Source: Candidatus Woesearchaeota archaeon (GTDB lineage Archaea; Nanobdellota; Nanobdellia; Woesearchaeales; UBA12501). Taken from it: a stretch of 19,626 nucleotides of DNA. The position numbers were made by a program, and so were the translations under genes. The stretch covers positions 1-19,626 of the forward strand of contig WJJV01000013.1 of NCBI GenBank assembly GCA_014729495.1, written 5' to 3'. This document shows, piece after piece, positions 7,137 to 13,885 of the stretch (its first letter is position 1; each line of letters opens with the position of its first letter). Under the pieces are notes generated by a model, which made no database searches, was not told the origin of the DNA, and saw only the letters and a program-made list of their open reading frames with translations.

Positions 7137-7170
7137 TATTAAGCGCCAAATAAGTTCTGGATATGTATCA

Positions 7171-7180
7171 TATTTAAATA
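7171..7180 (-). promoter_or_regulatory. TATA box of the glycosyltransferase operon
   Basis: TATTTAAATA centred about 39 nt before the ATG at 7136 predicts a leader of about 13 nt. It separates the sugar genes from the upstream DUF58 gene, which ends at 7233. Confidence 0.55.
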
Positions 7181-7232
7181 TTGTCCTTGGAGCAAAACAA
7201 AGTATATGTATTTGGTTTAATGCCCAGCCATA

Positions 7233-8081
7233 TCACTTCAATATAGAGTAGAAAGCATCAAAGATTGGCGTGTCAGTGGATATTGAATGGAATCCTATTC
7301 CGAGGTCATTGCAGGTCTTCTCTATGGATGCAAGATGATTGCTCAGGCTTTCCCTGTAATCCTGTCTCAGTCTTGGACTGATATGGGTCTTGAGCATCTC
7401 TTTTGTCTCTGAATCCTTCAGCCTCATGTCGCCTGAAAGGAGAAAGTCCTTCTCAACAGGATCCACTATCTGTATGACCTTTATCTCATGGTCACCCAGA
7501 ACATACAATGACTTCTTTATGTCATCTATGTTGAACAGGAAGTCAGAGAGCAGTACAATGAATGATCTGTTGTTTATCATCTTCTTGTACTTGAAGATTG
7601 ACTGGACAAAATTTGAGTGGCCTGTTGAATGCACATTATTGAGGTGGTAGACCATGCTTGCCAGCTGGTTCATGCCTCTCTTTGACCTGAACACTGTAAG
7701 ATCCTCTGAGAATGTGGCGAACTGGAATTTCTCATTGCCCTTCATGGCAAGGTAGGCGAAACCAACTGCAAGCTTTGCTGCATAGTCATATTTCTTTATG
7801 CTCTTGCCAAAATTCATGCTTGCAGAAGCATCTATTATTATATGGACTGAAAGATTCCTCTCCTCCTCAAAGATTCTGAGATAGAGGTCATCAGTCCTCG
7901 CATACACCTTCCAATCTATCTGCCTTATGTCATCACCAGGAGCATATATCCTGTGGTCCTTGAATGTCAGGCCGTGGCCTGCAGCAAGGGATCTCTTCTC
8001 TCCAGAGTAGTTGGAAGTCACCCTCTTGTTGATTATAAGGTGGAACTTGTCCAGCTGATCAAGGAATTCTGTGGTTATCAT
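7233..8081 (-). CDS. DUF58 domain protein with von Willebrand A-like fold
   Basis: DUF58 proteins usually lie next to MoxR ATPases, with which they are thought to act on the assembly or activation of target proteins. The 282-aa product contains the DUF58 core G-H-G-L-T-F-x-D-H-R-I-Y-A-P-G-D-D-I-R-Q-I-D-W-K-V-Y-A-R (35-62), and a MIDAS motif D84-A-S-A-S88 followed by M-N-F-G. A later L-L-S-D-F gives another candidate metal ligand. No TM segment is present, so it is probably cytosolic. MoxR and DUF58 genes usually adjoin, but here element B (about 0.4 kb) separates them. No clear Shine-Dalgarno or TATA box is visible immediately before the ATG, so transcription through the element is possible. 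Confidence 0.92.
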   Translation of the reverse strand: MITTEFLDQLDKFHLIINKRVTSNYSGEKRSLAAGHGLTFKDHRIYAPGDDIRQIDWKVYARTDDLYLRIFEEERNLSVHIIIDASASMNFGKSIKKYDYAAKLAVGFAYLAMKGNEKFQFATFSEDLTVFRSKRGMNQLASMVYHLNNVHSTGHSNFVQSIFKYKKMINNRSFIVLLSDFLFNIDDIKKSLYVLGDHEIKVIQIVDPVEKDFLLSGDMRLKDSETKEMLKTHISPRLRQDYRESLSNHLASIEKTCNDLGIGFHSISTDTPIFDAFYSILK

Positions 8082-8178
8082 TTTATGGTAATTGTTTATT
8101 CTGGTTATGGATGAACATGATCTTTCCTGAATCTGACCTTATTGAATGATCTGGAGAGCATACTCCTGGATTCTTACT
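8082..8178. other. Spacer between DUF58 and element B
   Basis: This is 97 bp with no open frame or ribosome site and no recognised repeat. It includes the leader of the DUF58 gene. Confidence 0.4.
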
Positions 8179-8460
8179 GGCCTCTCCAAAAGATGCTGCT
8201 AATGGTCATGTTGGCGAGGTGTCGAAAGCTTTTGGTGTTTGTTTACTAAACATTTTCTTCCTAGCCTCGCTGACAAGCGCTGCAAATCCGACCACAGCGA
8301 GGTGGCGCTTTCTTTTGGATTTAGTCAGGCAGCAACAACACGAACGAATACTGAGTGTAGAGGGAAAAACCATACGCAGTGTGGTTTTTCCCTTTACGAA
8401 TATGCTGAAAATCTCAGATTTTCAGCAGTGTATGAGTTCAAGGTTGTTGTTGCTGCTGTA
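8179..8460 (+). repeat. Element B: full copy of the structured intergenic element
   Basis: Order on the plus strand: (i) stem CCTCTCCAA (8181-8189) with TTGGCGAGG (8211-8219), one mismatch; (ii) stem CCTCGCTG (8265-8272) with CAGCGAGG (8295-8302); (iii) outer 12-bp stem GCAGCAACAACA (8329-8340) with TGTTGTTGCTGC (8445-8456), which encloses a 19-bp hairpin (8357-8375 with 8379-8397, loop GCA, two G-T pairs) and a 10-bp hairpin (8404-8413 with 8417-8426, loop TCA). GAAC-GA-ATAC (8342-8351) can pair with GTAT-GA-GTTC (8430-8439), leaving a GA/GA internal loop. Two long open frames cross it, but they fail in the other copies. Degenerate TTGTTGCTTCTGCC follows at 8500-8513. Confidence 0.85.
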
Positions 8461-8565
8461 AAGACTATAAACTTTCTTTCTTGACCACATACAAATACTT
8501 TGTTGCTTCTGCCATGTAATCATAAACTTTCCTTTGACTGCATCTCATCTGGCCATAAATGATCC
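8461..8565. repeat. Degenerate 3' tail of element B
   Basis: It has TATAAACTTTC (8466-8476), TTGACCACATACAAATAC (8481-8498), then TTGTTGCTTCTGCC and a second ATAAACTTTCC. These match the linker (TATAAA..., TTGACCGTGTACGAATCC, GTTGCTGCC) of the tandem units in element A, but are decayed. No gene is seen. Confidence 0.6.
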
Positions 8566-9501
8566 TTACTTAATCTTCCCAAGTATCTCTTTTATCGCAT
8601 CATCTGTTGTCATTCCCTTCCTCTCTGCCTCAAAGTTGAGTATTATCCTGTGGCGCATCACAGGATAAGCCATTGTGATTATGTCCTCTGAGCTGACATG
8701 ATGCCTTCCGTGTATCAATGCCCTTGCTTTTGCAGCCAGCACTAATCCGATTGATGCTCTTGGCGATGCCCCATATTCTATTAAATCCTTGTTATTCCTT
8801 GTCTCATGCACAAGCTTAACAACCTTCTGCTTGAGGTCGTTCGCTATAGGTATCTGCCTTGTTATCTTCTGCAGTGCCAGAAGGCTCTTCTTGTCTATCA
8901 CCACTCCAGGTTTCCTCTCATGGATCTCTGCAGAGTACATGTCAACTATCTTCAGCTCCTCTTCAGGGCTTGGATAGTCAGTCCTTATCTTGAACAGGAA
9001 CCTGTCAGCCTGAGCTTCTGGAAGAGGGTATGTGCCTTCCTGTTCTATGGGGTTCTGTGTTGCAAGAACAAAGAAAGGAAGGTCAAGCTTGAATGTGTTG
9101 TTGCCTATAGTCACCTGCTTCTCCTGCATTGCCTCAAGCAAAGCAGATTGTGTCTTGGGAGTTGCCCTGTTGATCTCGTCAGCCAGGACTATGTTGGCGA
9201 ATATGGGTCCCTGCTGGAACTTGAATTCTCTCTTGCCATTCCTCTCCTCTATTATGTATGTTCCAGTGACATCAGAGGGCATGAGGTCAGGAGTGTTCTG
9301 TATCCTGCTGAAATTAAGGTCCATAAGGTCAGCAAGAGTCTTCACCATCAGAGTCTTTGCCAGCCCAGGGTATCCCTCAAGAACAGCATTCGCATCGCAC
9401 AATATCGCTGCTGTTATATGCTCCATAGGCTCCTGCTGCCCGATCACAACCTTGCCTACTGATTTGAAAAGAGTCTCAAAAACATCTTTATAGTTCCTCA
9501 T
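8566..9501 (-). CDS. MoxR-family AAA+ ATPase
   Basis: MoxR ATPases act as chaperone-like remodelers together with vWA proteins. The 311-aa length is typical. Walker A is G43-Y-P-G-L-A-K-T50 (the MoxR form with L-A), Walker B is V-L-A-D-E-I-N-R (105-112), sensor 1 is L-A-T-Q-N-P (147-152), and L-P-E-A-Q-A-D-R-F follows. A C-terminal lid carries G-A-S-P-R-A-S. The ATG is preceded by GGAGGGATAAG. It begins one base after the stop of the three-TM gene, so these two are an operon. The usual next gene (DUF58) is displaced by element B. Cytosolic ATP hydrolysis driving vWA partners is the family expectation; the target here is unknown. Confidence 0.95.
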   Translation of the reverse strand: MRNYKDVFETLFKSVGKVVIGQQEPMEHITAAILCDANAVLEGYPGLAKTLMVKTLADLMDLNFSRIQNTPDLMPSDVTGTYIIEERNGKREFKFQQGPIFANIVLADEINRATPKTQSALLEAMQEKQVTIGNNTFKLDLPFFVLATQNPIEQEGTYPLPEAQADRFLFKIRTDYPSPEEELKIVDMYSAEIHERKPGVVIDKKSLLALQKITRQIPIANDLKQKVVKLVHETRNNKDLIEYGASPRASIGLVLAAKARALIHGRHHVSSEDIITMAYPVMRHRIILNFEAERKGMTTDDAIKEILGKIK

Positions 9502-9502
9502 C

Positions 9503-10309
9503 TTATCCCTCCGCTAGTTTCTTGAAATAATCCTTGATAAGCTGCTGCTTGTCCTTCTCATCAGGGATATCCTCCCTGTAATTCCTTGATTCCACTGCTG
9601 TGACATCTGGAGGTATCATGTTGTCGAACTGCTCCTCATCCTCCAGCTCTCCTGAATCCCTTATTATAAACTCATAGGAAGAAGGGCGTATCTGCATCTC
9701 TATCTCATCCTCGCCAAGCAAGGCAACAGAACGCTGTCCATAGATGTCCTGGTTCTTTCCTGTTCCGCCAAGAGCAATCCCTTCAGGATCTCCCTCATCA
9801 GGTCCTGATTCCTGATCACTACTAAGAGTGTCCTGCACTGAATCAAAGAGCTTATCCTTGTAAGGCCCTAGATTGAGATTAAGGGCTGTAGTGAATATTA
9901 TCACAAAGCATATCAGCACAACTGAGGCTATCTTTGTGAATGTCTCTTTCCTGTTGAAGAATGATGCTGCACTCACTTTCTTGAGCTCATCTATGACTTC
10001 CTTGTGCAGCTCATCCACTACCTCATTGTTCTGTATTGAAGCATGGTCAGCTGCTGTCCTCAGCTTTTCATTGAGATCAGGATAATACTTCTCAACTATC
10101 CTTATCTTATTCAGCTGTGTCTCCCTGTATATCGACAGTCCCAGATAGAATAATGCAGGTATTATGGCAGACCATGGATAAAGATCAAGTATTGACAGCA
10201 CAAGATATACTATCAGAAAGACTATTGTTGTGTCAAGAATTATGAAGAATATGATTATTCCTGCAAGAGTGCCTCTTATTTCTCTGACTGCATCACTGAA
10301 CTGCCTCAT
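9503..10309 (-). CDS. Uncharacterised membrane protein of the MoxR/vWA cluster
   Basis: I do not recognise the family. The 268-aa product has two adjacent hydrophobic segments (about 15-61), a soluble segment with amphipathic helices (about 62-120), a third TM segment (about 125-143), then an acidic, low-complexity tail. The tail includes D-Q-E-S-G-P-D-E-G-D (about 160-169) and ends with Y-F-K-K-L-A-E-G. The tail may be extracellular. The chosen ATG (10309) overlaps the previous stop by 4 bp (ATGA) and has GGAGGAGTG just before it. An upstream in-frame ATG at 10360 lies inside the coiled-coil gene and lacks such a site. Its place directly before moxR suggests it is a membrane partner of that machine. 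Confidence 0.85.
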   Translation of the reverse strand: MRQFSDAVREIRGTLAGIIIFFIILDTTIVFLIVYLVLSILDLYPWSAIIPALFYLGLSIYRETQLNKIRIVEKYYPDLNEKLRTAADHASIQNNEVVDELHKEVIDELKKVSAASFFNRKETFTKIASVVLICFVIIFTTALNLNLGPYKDKLFDSVQDTLSSDQESGPDEGDPEGIALGGTGKNQDIYGQRSVALLGEDEIEMQIRPSSYEFIIRDSGELEDEEQFDNMIPPDVTAVESRNYREDIPDEKDKQQLIKDYFKKLAEG

Positions 10310-10827
10310 GAGCACTCCTCCGGAAGAGTAAGGTTTGTCTGTGTCTGTATGGTTTCGCAAAGGTCATCTATGTCATCCATAAGATCTCCCTTGTCTTCCT
10401 CAAGGTTGTTTATCTCTGACTGGAGCTCTCCAACTGTAGCTGTCAGCGAGCTTATCTGGTTCTGGGCATTGATAAGGCTCAACTCAGTGTCAGCCAGCTC
10501 GTCCTGTGTCCTTTCAAGATTAGACTCTGTAGACTCAAGCTCATCCTGGACATCATCATAGTCCTCTTTTATGTCAAGGTATTGCGTGCTGAGCTCGCTT
10601 TCCCGCTCTTCTCTGACAGAAAGCTGGAGCGCTGTCTGGTTGAGCTCTGCTCTCTGCTTGTTTATATCATCAAGAAGATTATTTACATTTTCTATCTGGT
10701 TTTCATAAGACTGCGAGAGGTTCCTGTAAGTGGACTGATAATAGGATGTCAGGCCTGCAAAAGCCACAACTATGACTATTATCACTATGAGAAGAAATAT
10801 GTTCACGTTCTTTTTTATATATGCCAT
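10306..10827 (-). CDS. Membrane-anchored coiled-coil protein
   Basis: The 173-aa product has an N-terminal signal-anchor (about 9-28, after a basic K-K-N) and a long coiled coil (about 35-150). The coiled coil is rich in Glu, Asp, Gln, Ser and Leu, with repeated L-x-x-T/S-x-x-x-L-x-x patterns such as ELESTESNLERTQDELADTE. It ends with a short Cys-containing tail (C-E-T...P-E-E-C-S). The anchor predicts a cytoplasmic N-terminus and an outside coiled coil. Function is not recognised; it could be a scaffold or spacer. It is the first gene after element C and overlaps the next gene by 4 bp. No Shine-Dalgarno is seen, and close TATA-like sequences suggest its own promoter and a short leader. Confidence 0.85.
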   Translation of the reverse strand: MAYIKKNVNIFLLIVIIVIVVAFAGLTSYYQSTYRNLSQSYENQIENVNNLLDDINKQRAELNQTALQLSVREERESELSTQYLDIKEDYDDVQDELESTESNLERTQDELADTELSLINAQNQISSLTATVGELQSEINNLEEDKGDLMDDIDDLCETIQTQTNLTLPEECS

Positions 10828-10845
10828 ATATGCCTCTTTTTGGTC

Positions 10846-10880
10846 TTTTTAAGCATCTTGTTGACTTCTGTTTTTAAATA
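10846..10880 (-). promoter_or_regulatory. Candidate promoter of the coiled-coil/MoxR sub-operon
   Basis: Two TATA-like boxes are visible on the minus strand: CTTAAAAA (10853-10846), which would give an almost leaderless transcript, and TATTTAAAAA (10880-10871), which would give a leader of about 23 nt. Either would let the genes downstream of element C be transcribed separately from the vWA genes. Confidence 0.4.
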
Positions 10881-10905
10881 TTTTGATGAACATAGGATGT
10901 ATATC

Positions 10906-10915
10906 ATATTTAAAC
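10906..10915 (+). promoter_or_regulatory. Candidate plus-strand TATA box in front of element C
   Basis: ATATTTAAAC is centred 26-27 bp before 10937-10938, where the first conserved stem of element C (CCTCTCCG) begins. This is the spacing expected if the element were transcribed from its own promoter. I find no equally good box before element B. Confidence 0.3.
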
Positions 10916-10937
10916 ACACTTTTGAAACATATCCCTG

Positions 10938-11290
10938 CCTCTCCGGTCAGATGCTGCTATCCCTAAATCGGAGAGGTGGCGAATGCTTTAAGCAGGATCA
11001 CTTTGTGCTTTTTCTTCCTAGCCTCTCCGACATGCGCTGCAAATCCGGCCACGGAGAGGTGGCGCTGATTCTTAGCTTTAGCTAGGCAGCAACAACAAAG
11101 TTAAGGCAGCAACAAGGATGAGTACTGAGTGTAGAGGGAATTCTCGTTACGCAAGTTCGGGAATTCCCTTTACGAACAGGGCAGATTGAGCAAAGCGAAA
11201 TCTGACCGTGTACGAATCCATTGTTGTTGCTGCCATATAAATCATTAACATCCCTCTTTGACCGTGTACGAGTTCTGGATTGCTGCTGCC
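10938..11290 (+). repeat. Element C: full copy of the structured intergenic element
   Basis: Stems on the plus strand: CCTCTCCG (10938-10945) with CGGAGAGG (10969-10976); the same pair again at 11022-11029 and 11052-11059; outer stem GGCAGCAACAA (11105-11115) with TTGTTGCTGCC (11224-11234), continued by GGAT-GA-GTAC (11116-11125) with GTAC-GA-ATCC (11210-11219). Inside are a 13-bp hairpin (11131-11143 with 11161-11173, containing GAATTC where B and D have AAAAACC) and CAGATT/AATCTG (11182-11204), which has another GA/GA loop. The 3' part (11235-11290) repeats the linker of element A (TATAAATCATTAACATCCCT, then GACCGTGTACGA). Stem changes relative to B are compensatory. Confidence 0.87.
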
Positions 11291-11401
11291 TTAATTAACA
11301 TAATTAAATGATCTTTTCCATTGTTGCTGCCGTTAATGTCCTAAACTTTCCTTACTGACCGACATGATCTTTTCCATCTTGTTGCTGAATCAAACCTTCT
11401 C
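11291..11401. repeat. Degenerate tail of element C with a direct repeat
   Basis: ATGATCTTTTCCAT occurs at 11308 and again at 11364, each followed within two bases by TTGTTGCTG (11321, 11379). CTAAACTTTCCTTACTGACC between them resembles the decayed linkers of the array. No gene is seen before the vWA gene ends at 11402. Confidence 0.55.
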
Positions 11402-13885
11402 TTACCACATCTCTGTTATCCTTCTGACTGCTATCTCAAGCAGGAAGACAAGCATAGCTATAGCAAGCAAGGGCCATCTCAGGGTATTCTCCACTGACTC
11501 AGTCCTCTTTGAGACTGATTTTGTCTTGTTTATCATGCCTTGCAGGTCTTCTGGCTCAAACATCTCTCCGCCTGTTGCTTTGACAAGCCCTATAAGATCA
11601 TTATTGAAGCCTATCTTCTCAAGTTCCTTCTTGTAGTTCACTGCTGCTACTGAGCCGAAGAAGTCATAGAAGCCAGGCTCTGAAGGGCTGAAGTATCCCT
11701 CATAATGAAGCTCGTCTATCTGCTTGAACTGCACAAGGTCTGATTCAGGCCGGTCTTTTGATTTAACAACAACCCTTATGGGATCTCCTATATTTCCGTC
11801 GTTGACATCGACGTCAAAGTCCCTGTTCCTTGTGGGATCACCTATTGCCCAGTTGATCATCCTGGTTATGATCTCAGAGTTCTCTGCATTGAGAAGCTCT
11901 CCGCTCCATCCGCTTCCATCATCTGTTGAGACTGAGACAACCCTGCCAAGCCCGTATCTCCATGCTGTGATTATGGGCTTTCCGTCGCATGTTGCCAGAA
12001 GCACTGTGGCAGTTGATTTGGGAGCCACATGATTGTGGCCTGTGAGCACTGCATTCACCTCAAGGCCGTCTGTTATGAAATGATTGGGCTCCATTATGAC
12101 CGCTTTCTTCCTGTCCTCATTGCACATGTCATCCTCTTCAGGCTCTCCGAATATTATCTTGAGCCTCTGGGATTGCGTAGGCCTGTAATAATGGCCTCCT
12201 GTGATGCTCGCTATGTTCTTAAGGGTCAATTCATCAGTGTCTCCTCCTACTCCTACTGTGAATATGTTTATACCCTGCCTCTTTGCTCTCTCTGCAGCAG
12301 CCAGGGCTCCTGATGGAGAGCTTGTCACGCCGTCTGATATGAGTATTATGCTGTTGCTTCCGCTCACTCCAGAGAATACCTCTGCTGCCTTGTTTATTCC
12401 TGCCTCAATGTCAGTTCCGCCTCCGTCTCTTAACCTCGAGATCCTCTCTTCAATATCATATCTGGCTGACAATGGAGTCAAAGGCGCTACAACATATGCA
12501 TCTGCATTGAATGCAACAACTCCTACCTGGCTGTCCTCTTTTATGAAATCAAGCACGCTTATCGCAAGTGACTTCTCCACATCAACCTTAAGGTCGCCTT
12601 CAGCATTGAAGTATCCTCCTGTGCTGTCTGAGATATCCAGCAGGAGTATCACATTGATCTTCTCTTTCCTTGCCTCTTCAGGGTCAGCGCTCTTTGTGTT
12701 CACAGGAAGTATGGTCTCGAACAGGGAGTTCCTGTAGCCCCCGAGATCATAAGCATTCTTGCCTCCGTATACAATAAGACCTGAACCATTGAGCACAAAA
12801 TCCACCAGCCTCTCATAGTCAGCTCCGGTTATGTCATTTATGCTGAGGTCGTTCATCATCACAGCCACATGATCATTCAGTTCTTCTGCACCAGCAAGAT
12901 TGTCCTCTCTTGCGAAATGGAAAAGGTCTATCATGAAATCATAGAAGTATGATTCTTTCTGGGACCACATGAATATCTTCGGCCTCTCAAGTATCTCTAT
13001 TGTCCTGTAATACATATTGTTTTCAGGGAAATGATCCTCGCCTTCTTCAAGCAGGGTCACTTCTCCCTCGATCTTATGGTAGCCTTCACCCATCTTCCTG
13101 GAGAATCTGAATGTCTGGGATCCTACGCCGTTCTCGTCAACCATTACCTTGTTTCCCATTGTTATCTTGACATGGTATGGCTTCTCCTGACCGACCTGGG
13201 TGACTCTTGCCACAAATGTCAGCTCAGTGCCTCTCACTGCCTTGTCAAGGCCTCTTATGACTATGTTAGTGTCATCATGGACAGGATCAAGATAAAGTGC
13301 ATTGATTGTGGCATTGAGGTTTGCCAGGAACAATGCAACATCCCTCAGGCTCTTGCCCTGATTGTTCTGTCCGTCAGTCACAAGAAGTATGTTGTCATCT
13401 CCCTTTAGTCCGCTCAGCAGTCCGTCTCCAAGAGCAGACCTGTCGCCCACTGCAAGGTATTTCAGCTGTGCCGGAAAGCTCATCTCAAGCTGCTCCTTGA
13501 GCGTGCCTGCAAGACTCTTATCATAGAGCTCAAATGATGTTGAATTATCAGCCATTAGCATTATTGAGAGGTCTCCTGTGACAATCTTCTCCTCAAAGGT
13601 AAATGGTGTCGCTATGGCGATAAAAATGCAGGCGAGAATGATGAATCTTGTGAACATGACAAATATCCTGAGCCATCTTTTCTTCCTGAGATACTGCTTC
13701 TTCTCATCATTGTCCTTGAATGTTATGAAATTCTTTCTGATTAGGATAATCACTGCTATAATCAGTATTATGAATAACAGCAGCACATAAGGATATTTGA
13801 GATGAGTGTACTGGGATATCATCTCAAGGCTTGGTATTGAGGATACAACACTCTCCCACATGCCTGTTATTGTCTCGTGTATCAT
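11402..13885 (-). CDS. Large membrane protein with two MIDAS motifs (vWA domains)
   Basis: The 827-aa protein has two N-terminal TM segments (about 30-50 and 72-96). A vWA-like region follows with D113-N-S-T-S117 and L-L-V-T-D-G (167-172). The middle region (about 205-400) is beta-rich and holds a segment resembling a class I amidotransferase-like fold (Y-E-R-L-V-D-F-V-L-N-G-S-G-L-I-V-Y-G-G). A clear second vWA domain (about 410-580) has D417-I-S-D-S421, G-G-G-T-D (488-492) and I-S-D-G (516-519). A C-terminal TM lies at about 800-820. Related membrane vWA proteins sit in MoxR clusters and are thought to form extracytoplasmic metal-dependent binding surfaces. The start overlaps the upstream stop by 4 bp with GAGGTGA before it. 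Its ligand is unknown. Confidence 0.9.
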   Translation of the reverse strand: MIHETITGMWESVVSSIPSLEMISQYTHLKYPYVLLLFIILIIAVIILIRKNFITFKDNDEKKQYLRKKRWLRIFVMFTRFIILACIFIAIATPFTFEEKIVTGDLSIMLMADNSTSFELYDKSLAGTLKEQLEMSFPAQLKYLAVGDRSALGDGLLSGLKGDDNILLVTDGQNNQGKSLRDVALFLANLNATINALYLDPVHDDTNIVIRGLDKAVRGTELTFVARVTQVGQEKPYHVKITMGNKVMVDENGVGSQTFRFSRKMGEGYHKIEGEVTLLEEGEDHFPENNMYYRTIEILERPKIFMWSQKESYFYDFMIDLFHFAREDNLAGAEELNDHVAVMMNDLSINDITGADYERLVDFVLNGSGLIVYGGKNAYDLGGYRNSLFETILPVNTKSADPEEARKEKINVILLLDISDSTGGYFNAEGDLKVDVEKSLAISVLDFIKEDSQVGVVAFNADAYVVAPLTPLSARYDIEERISRLRDGGGTDIEAGINKAAEVFSGVSGSNSIILISDGVTSSPSGALAAAERAKRQGINIFTVGVGGDTDELTLKNIASITGGHYYRPTQSQRLKIIFGEPEEDDMCNEDRKKAVIMEPNHFITDGLEVNAVLTGHNHVAPKSTATVLLATCDGKPIITAWRYGLGRVVSVSTDDGSGWSGELLNAENSEIITRMINWAIGDPTRNRDFDVDVNDGNIGDPIRVVVKSKDRPESDLVQFKQIDELHYEGYFSPSEPGFYDFFGSVAAVNYKKELEKIGFNNDLIGLVKATGGEMFEPEDLQGMINKTKSVSKRTESVENTLRWPLLAIAMLVFLLEIAVRRITEMW

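Noticed and set aside
8219..8484. Two overlapping plus-strand open frames across element B, and a minus-strand frame at 15837-16079 in element D encoding a near-identical peptide (around RQQQHERILSVEGKTIRSVV).
   Set aside because: The peptides match only because the DNA is repeated. In element C the same segment has a different stem with paired substitutions and the frame is not kept. No ribosome sites are present, so structure rather than coding explains the conservation.
10310..10360. Upstream start (ATG 10360) for the three-TM protein.
   Set aside because: It lies within the coiled-coil coding sequence and has no ribosome site. The ATG at 10309 has GGAGGAG and a classic 4-bp stop/start overlap.
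11022..11059. tRNA-like look of CTGCAAATCCGGCCACGGAG next to GAGAGGTGGCG (T-arm- and acceptor-like strings) in the element hairpins.
   Set aside because: No cloverleaf folds: there is no 5-bp T stem around a TTCRANN loop, no anticodon arm and no CCA-adjacent discriminator. The pairing is fully explained by the CCTCTCCG/CGGAGAGG hairpin.
10582..11085. A 167-codon plus-strand frame overlapping the coiled-coil gene, its promoter and element C.
   Set aside because: It is antisense to a well-supported gene and enters the repeat. It has no ribosome site and no recognisable protein.
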